The notes under the pieces were generated by a model. That model saw only the letters and a list, made by a program, of their open reading frames with translations. It was not told where the DNA came from and did not search any database. The translations under genes and the position numbers were made by a program. Of a stretch of DNA of 64,000 bases, positions 55,566 to 64,000 are shown one piece after another. Origin of the DNA: Bacteroidales bacterium. Its GTDB lineage: Bacteria; Bacteroidota; Bacteroidia; Bacteroidales; Muribaculaceae. Position 1 is the first letter of the stretch, and every line of letters starts with the position of its first letter. The stretch lies in the NCBI GenBank assembly GCA_015060975.1, contig SUXI01000009.1, forward strand, positions 1 to 64,000, given 5' to 3'.

Positions 55566-57761
55566 ATGAGACATTATATCATTTTTTTACTATTGTATAT
55601 AGCTTTAATCTCTAACGGCACAAATCTCACGCCACTTGACAACAGAAGCCGTGCTTTAGTTGATGAAACAACCAAAACGTATTCCTTGAAAAAAAACATT
55701 TTCAAAAATCAAAAAAACACATTACGTTCAAAAGTAGAATCATCGGCTGTTGATACGCTATATTATCCTGTCATAATGAAAATTTCTAATGACTCAGTAG
55801 TTGATGATCTGAAAAATCTTGGCACTGTAATCATGCGTCAACGCGATGAATTTTTGCTTGCTTGTATTCCTTTTAGTAAATTAGACACAATTTCTCGCCT
55901 ACCATTAATAAATCAAATAAATATATCAACAAAAAACAATATCACTCTTGACAATGCCAAATTGATGAGTAATGTTGACAAGATTCATACAGCCATCGAA
56001 TTACCTCAAGCCTATACAGGGAAAGGTGTTGTTGTAGGAATTTCTGACATAGGATTTGATCCATCTCATCCATCATTTAACAATGAAAGACTTAGACGAT
56101 TGGTTCACTATGAAGACATTCGAGCCATGCGCTACGACATGTCAACGAATGAAGACATTGCAACATGGACAACCGATGACTCCACCGAATGGCACGCATG
56201 CCATGTAGCCGGTATATTATCAGGCAGTCCTTGCGATAATAACTATTATGGAATTGCAACCGATGCCGACATGGTTATCACTACAAGCAATCTATATGAT
56301 ATGGCTATACTTGCAGGGGTGGAAGATGTAGTAGAATATGCGCATGAAATTGGAGCGCCGGCTGTTGTCAATCTTTCTGTGGGACATCATCTTGGACCTC
56401 ATGATGGCACAAGCCTATTTAATCAATATTTAGACCGAATCGGGGAAGAAGCTATAATATGTATCTCGGCAGGGAATGAAGGGTATAAAAATGATTACAT
56501 ATCTTTTGATGCAAAAAATAATGGAGACGAACTTAGAACATTTGTTTATAATAACATCTATTATGACGGAATTAAATTAAATGGCGCAATAGATCTTTGG
56601 AGTAGAGATAGCCAAGATTTTCTTATTGCATTGACTATATATGACCGCATTACCGGTGAATTTGTATATACATCTCCTTTTATTGGCTCAAACAATGGCA
56701 ATAGCAATTCATGGGGAATAGCATCAAGTGTTTTCGCAAACAATAATGACATATCGATACCTCTTTTTGAAAAAGAGCTGACCGGTTCAGTGCGCATATA
56801 CACATCAAAAAATCTTGAGAACAATAGATACAATGCCTACGCCACTATAGACGTTACGAATCATCAACTTGATGGGGCTCTCGGCAGATACTGCATTGGT
56901 TTTATCGCTCGCTGTAATAAAGGAACACATATAGATGCTTATGCTGATGGAAACGGAGTATTCTTTCACTCTCTTGAAGTAAATGGATTTACCGCAGGAA
57001 ATCCATCTCGGTCTATTTCAGATTTGGCATGTGGAAAAAACATCATAGTAGTAGGAGCATGTAACTCCAGAAATACCTCACCTAAAGTCAGTGGAAAAAT
57101 TACCACCTACAATTTCAATATAGATGAAGTCGCTCGATTTTCAAGCTATGGGACCCTTGATGACGGACGAGTATTACCACACTTTTGCGCTCCCGGGAAT
57201 ATGGTAGTAGCACCAATGAATTCATATTTCAGCAATATGCTAAACGAAGATGTTCGACAGGAATTAGCAGCAAAGACCACTATTAATGGTAAAGATTATT
57301 ATTGGATTTCAGAGTGTGGAACATCTATGGCTTCACCTCATGCCGCCGGAATCATTGCATGTTGGTTGCAAGCCGACCCAACCCTCACCGTCGCTGATGT
57401 TATTGAGATTGCCCAATCTACTGCCTGCAAAGACTTTCCCGATTTTCCCAACCCCCAATGGGGTGCCGGATGTATCGATGCCCATGCCGGATTGATAAAA
57501 GTCCTTAACAAAGGCGGCGTCGGAAATACGACTATTGACTATGATAATAAAATTATATTCTCATCAACCGGGAGACGTCAATTTCACATAACAATTTCGG
57601 GTGTGGAAATAAACAAAAGCGAATTATACTCGACTACGGGACAGCTTGTACTATCTCAAAACGGCCCAGATATTAACGTTGCCTCATTACCGATAGGTAT
57701 ATATATAATAAAAGTTACACATAATAAAGGTGAAAGCATAAACCGCATCATTTTAAAATAA
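55566..57761 (+). CDS. Second subtilisin-like S8 protease with T9SS sorting domain
   Basis: 731 residues, a paralogue of the preceding protease with the same layout: signal peptide, long prodomain, S8 domain with a beta-rich insert, T9SS-like tail (about 655-731, ending SINRIILK). The triad is D161 (ISDIGFDPSHP), H210 (WHACHVAG) and S587 (GTSMASP), with the oxyanion Asn in ISAGNEG. The block around the histidine reads HACHV instead of the near-invariant HGTHV, so the pocket may differ, but no catalytic residue is lost. The two genes probably arose by tandem duplication and diverged; each has its own promoter and terminator. Confidence 0.93.
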   Translation: MRHYIIFLLLYIALISNGTNLTPLDNRSRALVDETTKTYSLKKNIFKNQKNTLRSKVESSAVDTLYYPVIMKISNDSVVDDLKNLGTVIMRQRDEFLLACIPFSKLDTISRLPLINQINISTKNNITLDNAKLMSNVDKIHTAIELPQAYTGKGVVVGISDIGFDPSHPSFNNERLRRLVHYEDIRAMRYDMSTNEDIATWTTDDSTEWHACHVAGILSGSPCDNNYYGIATDADMVITTSNLYDMAILAGVEDVVEYAHEIGAPAVVNLSVGHHLGPHDGTSLFNQYLDRIGEEAIICISAGNEGYKNDYISFDAKNNGDELRTFVYNNIYYDGIKLNGAIDLWSRDSQDFLIALTIYDRITGEFVYTSPFIGSNNGNSNSWGIASSVFANNNDISIPLFEKELTGSVRIYTSKNLENNRYNAYATIDVTNHQLDGALGRYCIGFIARCNKGTHIDAYADGNGVFFHSLEVNGFTAGNPSRSISDLACGKNIIVVGACNSRNTSPKVSGKITTYNFNIDEVARFSSYGTLDDGRVLPHFCAPGNMVVAPMNSYFSNMLNEDVRQELAAKTTINGKDYYWISECGTSMASPHAAGIIACWLQADPTLTVADVIEIAQSTACKDFPDFPNPQWGAGCIDAHAGLIKVLNKGGVGNTTIDYDNKIIFSSTGRRQFHITISGVEINKSELYSTTGQLVLSQNGPDINVASLPIGIYIIKVTHNKGESINRIILK

Positions 57762-57769
57762 CAGCAATA

Positions 57770-57799
57770 AAAAACAGAAACGCTTCGTTTCTGTTTTTT
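57770..57799. terminator. Bidirectional terminator between the protease gene and dnaJ
   Basis: AAAAACAGAAACG (57770-57782) pairs perfectly with CGTTTCTGTTTTT (57786-57798) across a CTT loop, with A and T runs on both sides. Confidence 0.93.
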
Positions 57800-57825
57800 A
57801 TTATTATAATATGTATAATCCAATA

Positions 57826-58971
57826 TTACTCAAACATGTGATTTAAGTTTCTGAAAATGCGTTCTTTTGCATCTTCTGACGCAACAATGTTTTCAGAATT
57901 TTTCAACGATTCAAATGCCTTCAATTCATCCTTATTTAAATGTTCAGGTATATAAATCATAATATTAATTAATTGATCGCCATTGCCATATCCATTAACC
58001 GACGGCAACCCTTTTCCTCTCAAACGTAATATTTTACCCGGTTGAGTTCCCGGAGCGATTTTTACTCTTGCACGACCTGAAATAGTAGGGACTTCAACCG
58101 AACCGCCTAAAGTTGCTGTTACAACATCAAGCATGAGATTATATATAATATCATTATCCTCACGGATGAGTTGCGGATGGCTAATTTCTTCAATAACAAC
58201 CAACAAGTCCCCGTTTATGCCTCCTTGGCGAGCAGCATTTCCTTTTCCTTTCACGCTTAGGGTCATTCCATCAGCGACACCTGCCGGAATATTGATTGTT
58301 ACAGTTTGTTCTTTTCGTTCTACACCTTCACCATGGCATTTATCACATTTCTCTGTAAATATTTTACCTCGCCCTTCACATGTCGGACATGTTGTGGTTG
58401 ATTGCATGGTGCCAAAAATCGTTTGTTGTCGGCTGATTACAGTCCCTGAGCCATTACACGTTGAGCAAGTGTTAAATGCAGTGCCGTTTTTTGCACCAGT
58501 CCCTTTACAATGCTCACAACTCACCAACGTGGGAATTTTAAGTGTTTTAGATACTCCTTTAGAAATTTCTTCGAGAGTAAGAGACACCTTTATGCGCAAA
58601 TCACTGCCTCGATGTTGACGACGACCGGCTCCACCCGCAGCACCACCAAATCCGCCAAAACGACCACCAAATATATCACCAAATTGAGCAAAAATATCAT
58701 CCATGGAGAATCCGCCACCGCCAAATCCACCAAATCCACCGGCACCTTGTGTTCCGGCATGTCCAAATTGGTCATATCGAGCACGTTTATCTGCATTGCT
58801 TAACACATCGTATGCTTCAGCCGCTTCTTTAAATTTTTCTTCAGCTTCTTTATCATCGGGATTCTTATCGGGATGATATTTGATTGCTAACTTACGATAT
58901 GCCTTTTTTATTTCATCGTCAGTGGCATTCTTCGCAACGCCAAGGACTTCATAATAATCTCTTTTTTCCAT
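57826..58971 (-). CDS. dnaJ: Chaperone protein DnaJ (Hsp40)
   Basis: 381 residues, full-length type I DnaJ. J domain 1-70 with HPD at 33-35; Gly/Phe-rich linker at about 75-118; four zinc-binding CxxCxGxG repeats starting near C152, 168, 195 and 209; then the two C-terminal beta-barrel domains. It delivers unfolded substrates to DnaK and stimulates its ATPase. It lies 27 bases after grpE on the same strand, so the two form a co-chaperone operon separate from dnaK (38555). A bidirectional terminator follows its stop. Confidence 0.98.
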   Translation of the reverse strand: MEKRDYYEVLGVAKNATDDEIKKAYRKLAIKYHPDKNPDDKEAEEKFKEAAEAYDVLSNADKRARYDQFGHAGTQGAGGFGGFGGGGFSMDDIFAQFGDIFGGRFGGFGGAAGGAGRRQHRGSDLRIKVSLTLEEISKGVSKTLKIPTLVSCEHCKGTGAKNGTAFNTCSTCNGSGTVISRQQTIFGTMQSTTTCPTCEGRGKIFTEKCDKCHGEGVERKEQTVTINIPAGVADGMTLSVKGKGNAARQGGINGDLLVVIEEISHPQLIREDNDIIYNLMLDVVTATLGGSVEVPTISGRARVKIAPGTQPGKILRLRGKGLPSVNGYGNGDQLINIMIYIPEHLNKDELKAFESLKNSENIVASEDAKERIFRNLNHMFE

Positions 58972-58998
58972 CGGATTTCCGTGTTTAAGAGTTAAACA

Positions 58999-59544
58999 TT
59001 ATTGTCCAACCGCAACTTTAGAGTGACGTATCACTTTTTCATTAAGTGTATATCCTTTCATAACGGTATCAATAACCTTTCCTTTTTGATCCTCGTTAGG
59101 CGCCGGAACCATAGCGATTGCTTCATGATACTCAGTGTCAAAGTCAGCACCATTACTATCAATTGCTTTAACACCATATTGTTCAAGATATTTTACAAAT
59201 TTATTATAAATTAGTTCCATACCTTCTTTTACAGCAGTGGCATCATTTGTATTTAACATCGCATCAAGACCACGTTCAAAATCATCGATTACCGGAAGTA
59301 TATCTTTCATCGCCTTTTCTGTTGCATGGCGTATTATCTCGGCTTTCTCAATAATAGTACGCTTACGAAAATTGTCAAAATCAGCACTTAAAAATAAATA
59401 TTTTTTATTGGCTTCTTCAAGTTGCTGTTTTAATTGCTCTACTTCTGACATCTCAGTCTCAACCTCTGCATTATTCTCTTCTGAAATAATTTCAGTTTCC
59501 TCATTTAGAATTTCTTCTATCTCTTTTTCTTTATTTTCGCTCAT
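58999..59544 (-). CDS. grpE: Nucleotide exchange factor GrpE
   Basis: 181 residues. An acidic N-terminal tail (Glu/Asn/Ile-rich, 1-35) leads to a long coiled coil (VEQLKQQLEEANKKYLFLSA landmark, about 36-90) and the C-terminal beta-wing ending TLNEKVIRHSKVAVGQ, which matches the GrpE signature. It releases ADP from DnaK in the chaperone cycle. It is upstream of dnaJ (27-base gap) and 86 bases after the end of ispE. I see no CIRCE element or canonical -7 box before it, so read-through from the ispE operon or a heat-shock promoter is possible. Confidence 0.97.
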   Translation of the reverse strand: MSENKEKEIEEILNEETEIISEENNAEVETEMSEVEQLKQQLEEANKKYLFLSADFDNFRKRTIIEKAEIIRHATEKAMKDILPVIDDFERGLDAMLNTNDATAVKEGMELIYNKFVKYLEQYGVKAIDSNGADFDTEYHEAIAMVPAPNEDQKGKVIDTVMKGYTLNEKVIRHSKVAVGQ

Positions 59545-59630
59545 TATCGTGGTTGTTTTAATTCATTATTATGATGATTCAACAACCATTATATCAAAAA
59601 TGTTGCCAAACCACCTCTTAAGCGCTTATT

Positions 59631-60458
59631 TTATAGTGTACCTATTATTGTGTCACATTGTTCAAATTTACAATCAGAACCGGCTGACAAATTGTCACTT
59701 TTAAAGATTCCATAAACAGAAGATCCCGACCCCGACATTGAAGCATATTCAGCACCCATATCCAGTAATTTCTGTTTTACATCAGAAATTACTGGATATA
59801 TAGGGAATATACTTTTTTCAAAATCATTTTTGATTGTTTGTTGCCATTCTTCAATAGGTTTATTATTTATTTGATGCACCAATGCGATTTCGGGTTTTAC
59901 AGGTTTTACCCCTGAGTATGCCTGTGAAGTTGGCACACTTACCGAAGGTTTAACCAAAACGATGTTATATCCCGACAAATCTAATTCTATTGAAGAAAAC
60001 TCGGTTCCTATTCCGGTTGCCAACATTGGTTTATTATATATAAAAAATGGGCAATCAGCACCTATTGTAGCTGCTATTGATGTCATTTCTGCATTCGAGA
60101 GGTTTAAATCAAACAATTGATTAAGAGTCTTTATTGTAAATGCGGCATCGGCACTTCCACCTCCAAGCCCGGCTCCATCGGGTATTACTTTATGAAGGAA
60201 TATATCTACTGAAGGAATTCCATATTTAGACTCCATTGCTCTATACGCTTTCATTACAAGATTTTTCTCAACCGGGCAGTCAACATTTCTCCCTGAAATT
60301 GACAATGTTGTTTTATCACTTTTAGCCGGAACTATTTCTAATATATCACAGCAACAGCAAACAGGATACATAATCGTTTCAATATTATGATACCCATCAG
60401 CTCGTTTTGATATTATGTTCAATCCTATATTTATTTTAGCATTGGGAAAAGTAACCAT
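59631..60458 (-). CDS. ispE: 4-diphosphocytidyl-2-C-methyl-D-erythritol kinase
   Basis: 275 residues, GHMP kinase fold. Phosphorylates CDP-methylerythritol in the non-mevalonate (MEP) isoprenoid pathway. The N-terminal FPNAKINIGLNI holds catalytic K8, the glycine-rich ATP loop PDGAGLGGGSADAAF spans 93-107, GADCPFF holds catalytic D135, and a late SGSGSSVYG block (about 238-246) closes the substrate site. An odd run of four cysteines occurs at 34-37 (PVCCCCD). It is the last gene of the run that also contains ispH, so two MEP enzymes are encoded together. The gap to the lipoprotein gene is 12 bases. Confidence 0.95.
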   Translation of the reverse strand: MVTFPNAKINIGLNIISKRADGYHNIETIMYPVCCCCDILEIVPAKSDKTTLSISGRNVDCPVEKNLVMKAYRAMESKYGIPSVDIFLHKVIPDGAGLGGGSADAAFTIKTLNQLFDLNLSNAEMTSIAATIGADCPFFIYNKPMLATGIGTEFSSIELDLSGYNIVLVKPSVSVPTSQAYSGVKPVKPEIALVHQINNKPIEEWQQTIKNDFEKSIFPIYPVISDVKQKLLDMGAEYASMSGSGSSVYGIFKSDNLSAGSDCKFEQCDTIIGTL

Positions 60459-60470
60459 ATTGAAATCGTT

Positions 60471-60806
60471 TTATTGTTTATTTTTAGTATTTATTTCACC
60501 GGCAAGGTCTGGATTATATGTATTGAGATAGTAAATAAATCTCTCGATATAAACATCTGCCTCTTTATTCATTCCGGCGTTTCTTAACTTTTGTTCATGC
60601 GCTCTCACCTCAAACAACTTATGTTGTATTTGCATTCTACTTATAATAATACTATCGGCTAATTGCATAGCCTGCTCTTTTGCGACTGCCTCAATTTGGG
60701 GATATTTTTGTTTATCGTCAACATCTTGACATGAACATCCAACCACCATTGACATAATACAGATAGTTGTTATGAATGCAAACAAACCAATAGCTTTTTT
60801 TTTCAT
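60471..60806 (-). CDS. Small lipoprotein of unknown function
   Basis: 111 residues from the ATG at 60806, which overlaps the stop of the exonuclease gene as ATGA; this coupling makes it a better start than the ATG at 60833. The N-terminus is a lipoprotein signal (MKKKAIGLFAFITTICIMSM, then VVGC with the lipid-modified Cys near residue 24). The rest is helical and charged (KEQAMQLADSIIISRMQIQH landmark), with no known domain. Its place between the exonuclease and ispE is probably co-transcription rather than function. The location is the periplasmic face of a membrane. Confidence 0.82.
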   Translation of the reverse strand: MKKKAIGLFAFITTICIMSMVVGCSCQDVDDKQKYPQIEAVAKEQAMQLADSIIISRMQIQHKLFEVRAHEQKLRNAGMNKEADVYIERFIYYLNTYNPDLAGEINTKNKQ

Positions 60807-61312
60807 AAGATTTTTATAGCGATTTGTGCACAAGCTTCGGCATCGGCAAGTGCGTGGTGATGATTATTAAATTCAATTCCGAGATATTTACATACCGATG
60901 GCAACGAATATGATTGGCATATCTTTCTCGGAATATCCCTACGAGCTTTATTTAACGTACAATAAATTTCATTTTCGGGAAAATCAATCCCATAACATTG
61001 ACATGCCGCACGAATACATCGTTCATCAAAAGCCTTATTATGTGCAACCAATGGTAAATCACCAATAAATGAAATCAATTGTTCCCATATTGTATCAAAA
61101 CAAGGTTGACAACATGTATCTTCGGGATAAATTCCATGAATTTCTTCACTGAATTTTTTTATATACCAATTTGGCTCAGGTTTTACAAGATGGTAATATC
61201 GATCTATGATTTGACCATTAATAACCTTCACGGCGCCTATAGCACAAATGCTTGTCGGCAAATGATTGGCTGTTTCAACATCAATCGACACAAAGTTATC
61301 CATTACCGGCAA
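60803..61312 (-). CDS. DnaQ-like 3'-5' exonuclease (DEDDh family)
   Basis: 169 residues, a free-standing exonuclease domain. The DEDDh residues are D11 and E13 (FVSIDVETAN), D96 (HNKAFDERC), H152 and D157 (HHALADAEA), so the site is complete. It could proofread or trim DNA or RNA ends; the small size resembles stand-alone epsilon-like or RNase T-like proteins. The start overlaps ispH by 17 bases (Met4 is another possible start), and the end overlaps the lipoprotein gene by 4, so expression is tightly coupled. Confidence 0.93.
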   Translation of the reverse strand: MPVMDNFVSIDVETANHLPTSICAIGAVKVINGQIIDRYYHLVKPEPNWYIKKFSEEIHGIYPEDTCCQPCFDTIWEQLISFIGDLPLVAHNKAFDERCIRAACQCYGIDFPENEIYCTLNKARRDIPRKICQSYSLPSVCKYLGIEFNNHHHALADAEACAQIAIKIL

Positions 61313-62168
61313 TTAATAACTGTAATTTATTCTTTACATTCTCCATCAACCATCGAGGAGTTGATGTTGCACCACATATTCCTATGCTATCAATATTGAC
61401 AAGCCAAGATGGGTTGATTTCATTCTCATTAGAAATAAAATATGTATTAGGATTCACTTCAAGACATTCATTATATAGTATTTTACCATTGCTCGATTTC
61501 TTTCCACTTACGAATATCACTAATTGATGACTTGATGCAAATTGACGTATATGTTCCACCCTGTTTGCCACCTGCCTACAAATTGTATCGTAACTTTTAA
61601 ATGTGGATTCTTGCGATTTTCGTGACGAAATTTCATTAATCATCTCGGCAAAACCATGAAGTGACTTGGTCGTTTGTGAATATAGCGCTATATCTTGTGC
61701 GAAATCCACTTTATTGAGTTGAGAAATATCTTCTACTACAATCGCCTCTCCATTTGTCTGACCTACAAGCCCATTCACCTCAGCATGTCCGTTTTTACCA
61801 TAGATAACTATTTGTGGTCGCGGGGTTGCCGTAGCAAATGTTTCCTTTATGCGACGTTGCAATTGCAACACCACTGGACATGTCGCATCTATTATTTCGA
61901 TATTATTTTCATGAGCCAATTCATAGGTTGACGGAGGCTCTCCATGTGCTCGCAACAATACTTTTACATTATGTAAGCGACGCATTTCATCATGTGTTAT
62001 TGTTATGAGTCCTTTATTTCTTAATCGTTCAACCTCATCACTATTATGAACAATATCACCCAAACAATACAACCGACCTGTTTTTTCAAGTTCCTCTTCA
62101 GCTTTGCGTATTGCAGTTACAACCCCAAAGCAAAATCCAGATTTACTATCAATTTCAATATCAGCCAT
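61296..62168 (-). CDS. ispH: 4-hydroxy-3-methylbut-2-enyl diphosphate reductase (LytB)
   Basis: 290 residues. The last step of the MEP pathway, giving isopentenyl and dimethylallyl diphosphate. The three cluster-binding cysteines are C13 (SGFCFGV), C97 (IDATCPVV) and C197 (YDTICRQV), which hold the [4Fe-4S] cluster; RAHGEPPS and YGKNGHAEVNG are the substrate-binding loops. The start codon follows the cmk stop with no gap, so it is translationally coupled to cmk. ispE is encoded in the same run two genes further on. Confidence 0.97.
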   Translation of the reverse strand: MADIEIDSKSGFCFGVVTAIRKAEEELEKTGRLYCLGDIVHNSDEVERLRNKGLITITHDEMRRLHNVKVLLRAHGEPPSTYELAHENNIEIIDATCPVVLQLQRRIKETFATATPRPQIVIYGKNGHAEVNGLVGQTNGEAIVVEDISQLNKVDFAQDIALYSQTTKSLHGFAEMINEISSRKSQESTFKSYDTICRQVANRVEHIRQFASSHQLVIFVSGKKSSNGKILYNECLEVNPNTYFISNENEINPSWLVNIDSIGICGATSTPRWLMENVKNKLQLLIAGNG

Positions 62169-62876
62169 TTATTTCAACTTAGATATTGCTTCATTATACC
62201 TATCAATGAGCCATGAATCCTGTTCTGCAATAGTCATTTTTGAATTATCCAAAAGTATTGCATCCTGAGCCTTACGCAATGGGCTTTCTTGACGAGTTTC
62301 ATCAATATGATCCCGTGTCACTACATTTGCAAGCACATCTTCATAGGTTGATGACTCTCCTTTTTCTATTAATTCCTTATGACGTCTCATAGCCCGAGTT
62401 TCGGCCGATGCATTTACAAAAATTTTCAATTCGGCATCAGGAAACACTGTTGTCCCAATATCTCTTCCATCCATAACAATACCCTTTTCAGTTCCAAACG
62501 CTTGTTGCATCGCAACCAACGCATGACGTATAGCCGGTATTACTGCAACCTGAGATACATTATTTGAAACATCCAATTGGCGTATTTTACTTTCCACATC
62601 AACTCCATTAAGGAGGGTGTGTTGACCATCTTCACATACTTTGAAATCTATTTTTATGAGAGGCAACGCAGCAATAAGGGCATCACAATCAACTTCATGC
62701 CCGGCTGAAATCATACTATGTTGCATAGCATATAAAGTTACCGCACGATACATTGCTCCCGAATCGATATAACGATACCCTATCTTTTTAGCCAATGCTT
62801 TTGCCATACTGCTTTTTCCCGAAGATGAGTAGCCATCAATTGCAATTGTTATGGCTGGAGTTATTGTAGTTGTCAT
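62169..62876 (-). CDS. cmk: Cytidylate kinase
   Basis: 235 residues, standard length. Phosphorylates CMP and dCMP to the diphosphates. The P-loop is GYSSSGKS at 15-22. YRYIDSGAMYRAVTLYA is the NMP-binding region, MDGRDIGTTVFPDAELKIFV the conserved middle block, and RRHKELIEKG and RDHIDETRQESPL are late family motifs. It is the second gene of the minus-strand run, 7 bases after porQ and immediately before ispH. PorQ next to cmk is an arrangement I recall from other Bacteroidetes. Confidence 0.97.
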   Translation of the reverse strand: MTTTITPAITIAIDGYSSSGKSSMAKALAKKIGYRYIDSGAMYRAVTLYAMQHSMISAGHEVDCDALIAALPLIKIDFKVCEDGQHTLLNGVDVESKIRQLDVSNNVSQVAVIPAIRHALVAMQQAFGTEKGIVMDGRDIGTTVFPDAELKIFVNASAETRAMRRHKELIEKGESSTYEDVLANVVTRDHIDETRQESPLRKAQDAILLDNSKMTIAEQDSWLIDRYNEAISKLK

Positions 62877-62883
62877 AATTTTA

Positions 62884-63924
62884 TTATTTCAAAAAATCAT
62901 TAATATTTGCAGTTAGATTAAGCATGAATGTTGTTGCACCTGTATGAGGCTGCGATAATGCGGCCTCAACACCAAATGATTTAACATTAATTCCCACCGA
63001 AGCAGAGAAACCCGATAAAAGGCTTCGAGAATATGTACTCATATCGGTGCGAGACTTGTAATTATATCCAATAGCAAAATGGAATCGTTCAGAGGGAATG
63101 AAATCAACACCAAAGATCAAATGTCGAAACAAATTTGAGCCAAAAGAATCTTTTAATTCAGGGGCATCTATAGTTGTTCCATCTCCGGGATCATAATAAG
63201 GTAAACTCCATTTTGTCAAGTTCCAAGCTGTAACCGATAATCTTATGGGTAAATCACTTAATCCTTTAGTAAATCCTAATCTCACATCGACCGGCAATCT
63301 GTCATAGCTGTCATTAAAACGTTTTATTTGTCCACCTAAATTAGCGACCACAAATGAAAACGACAAATCATTCTCAGGGTTATAATAATTAACGCCCAAA
63401 TCGGTAGCGAGTGCCATTGCCGAATATTCATCATAGGAGCTATAAATATATTTCAGATTTATACCTCCTCTCCAACGTTCGGCGATATCATGAGAATATG
63501 CAACATTAAACGCAATATCCTTTGGAGCAAATACACCTAAAATATTTCCTTCGACATCGGTATATTTCATATCTCCATATCCAAAATATTGCAACCCTAC
63601 AGCCATTGCGCTAATATCGGTTATTTTTTTAGCAAATTTTAATCCTGCAAAATTAGTTTCGCCAACATATTTCATATAATTAATTCCCATTTGCATATCC
63701 ATTTCAGGACCAATAAGCGCAGGGTTTTGGTCGGCAAGATTAATATTATCTTCAACTGTAGAGATATTAACTCCTCCTAAACCATATATATGAGCCGATG
63801 ATGGCAAATTTAAGAAATTATATGCCACTGTTCCGTCTTGTGCATTCATTTTTAAGCCAATAAGAATAAATAATAAAATGCAAAAAACTCCATATAACAG
63901 ATTATTTTTGATTTGATTTAACAT
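62884..63924 (-). CDS. porQ: Type IX secretion system protein PorQ
   Basis: 346 residues. The hydrophobic N-terminus (about 7-26) ends at MNA|Q as a signal peptide. The mature protein starts DGTVAYNFLNLPSSAHIYGL (landmark 30-49) and then GGVNIS, the start expected of PorQ in the PorV/PorP-like barrel group, and continues with aromatic beta-barrel strands to the end. In the T9SS, PorQ is an outer membrane component of the cargo-attachment complex with PorU, PorV and PorZ. It shows that this genome probably has a working T9SS for the tailed proteins in the window. It heads the run porQ-cmk-ispH. Confidence 0.9.
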   Translation of the reverse strand: MLNQIKNNLLYGVFCILLFILIGLKMNAQDGTVAYNFLNLPSSAHIYGLGGVNISTVEDNINLADQNPALIGPEMDMQMGINYMKYVGETNFAGLKFAKKITDISAMAVGLQYFGYGDMKYTDVEGNILGVFAPKDIAFNVAYSHDIAERWRGGINLKYIYSSYDEYSAMALATDLGVNYYNPENDLSFSFVVANLGGQIKRFNDSYDRLPVDVRLGFTKGLSDLPIRLSVTAWNLTKWSLPYYDPGDGTTIDAPELKDSFGSNLFRHLIFGVDFIPSERFHFAIGYNYKSRTDMSTYSRSLLSGFSASVGINVKSFGVEAALSQPHTGATTFMLNLTANINDFLK

Positions 63925-64000
63925 AGAAAAATTCTTTGCGTATTAACAACACTATTATTAAGGTAAAACATTAATGATTTTCAAACTATACATAATAACG

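Noticed and set aside
58999-59700. CIRCE heat-shock operator before grpE
   Set aside because: No TTAGCACTC-N9-GAGTGCTAA-type repeat is present there or before dnaK.
1-64000. tRNA, rRNA, CRISPR arrays, insertion sequences or prophage genes
   Set aside because: I looked for cloverleaf-like segments, regular repeat-spacer arrays and transposase or phage motifs and saw none, though reading by eye could miss a tRNA.

Overview
The window looks like chromosomal DNA of a Bacteroidales bacterium (phylum Bacteroidota), AT-rich by eye. The evidence is: Bacteroidota-type promoters (-7 box TAnnTTTG, twice with a TTTG box exactly 20 bases upstream), a short primary sigma factor without region 1.1, a 1,113-residue SecA, an HU-CCDC81/SPOR protein, PorQ of the type IX secretion system (T9SS), T9SS-like C-terminal sorting domains, BspA-type leucine-rich repeats and a TonB-receptor/TPR-LuxR pair. 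I cannot fix the family from sequence alone; a Muribaculaceae-like gut lineage is a guess. I saw no rRNA, tRNA, CRISPR array, insertion sequence or phage genes.

Layout. 1-2745 (-): a three-gene envelope operon (lectin-like/OmpA fusion, WG-repeat protein, partial secreted protein). 3361-6161 (-): a membrane AraC regulator and a GHL10-type glycoside hydrolase. 6409-11489: fabI, a small winged-helix protein, a YjbQ-family protein, rsgA, manA and an ATP-grasp-like protein. 11490-15096 (-): a run of maf, kdsC-like, DUF2520, nitroreductase and HU/SPOR genes. 15221-18146 (+): a TPR protein and a BspA-like LRR protein, with an 18-bp inverted repeat between them. 18519-22801 (-): an M16 peptidase and an NhaC-type antiporter. 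22975-33648 (+): galE, a DUF4105 protein, a phosphatase-like protein that seems to lack its catalytic residues, secA, an ABC exporter and the primary sigma gene.

33735-38389 is an accessory-looking block: a TonB-family receptor, a small downstream ORF, a divergent TPR-LuxR membrane regulator and the decayed end of a BspA-like gene. 38555-45940 holds dnaK, alaS, a TerB/J-domain protein and a serine hydrolase. 46158-49410 holds a highly structured leader RNA, with competing anti-terminator and terminator pairings, ahead of a large secreted protein with Big_2, cohesin-like and dockerin-like modules. 49592-57761: dnaB, an LRR protein, a MerR regulator and two tandem subtilisin-like proteases with T9SS tails. 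57826-63924 (-): a packed run porQ-cmk-ispH-exonuclease-lipoprotein-ispE followed by grpE-dnaJ.

How it fits together: SecA and PorQ belong to the two export steps that would move the secreted cargo here (two S8 proteases, the cohesin/dockerin protein, probably the BspA protein) across the inner and outer membranes. DnaK, DnaJ, GrpE and the TerB/J protein form the chaperone set. The most novel-looking features are the attenuator-like leader at 46158-46515, the degenerate PafA-like protein paired with DUF4105 next to secA, and the receptor/TPR-LuxR block beside a BspA relic.
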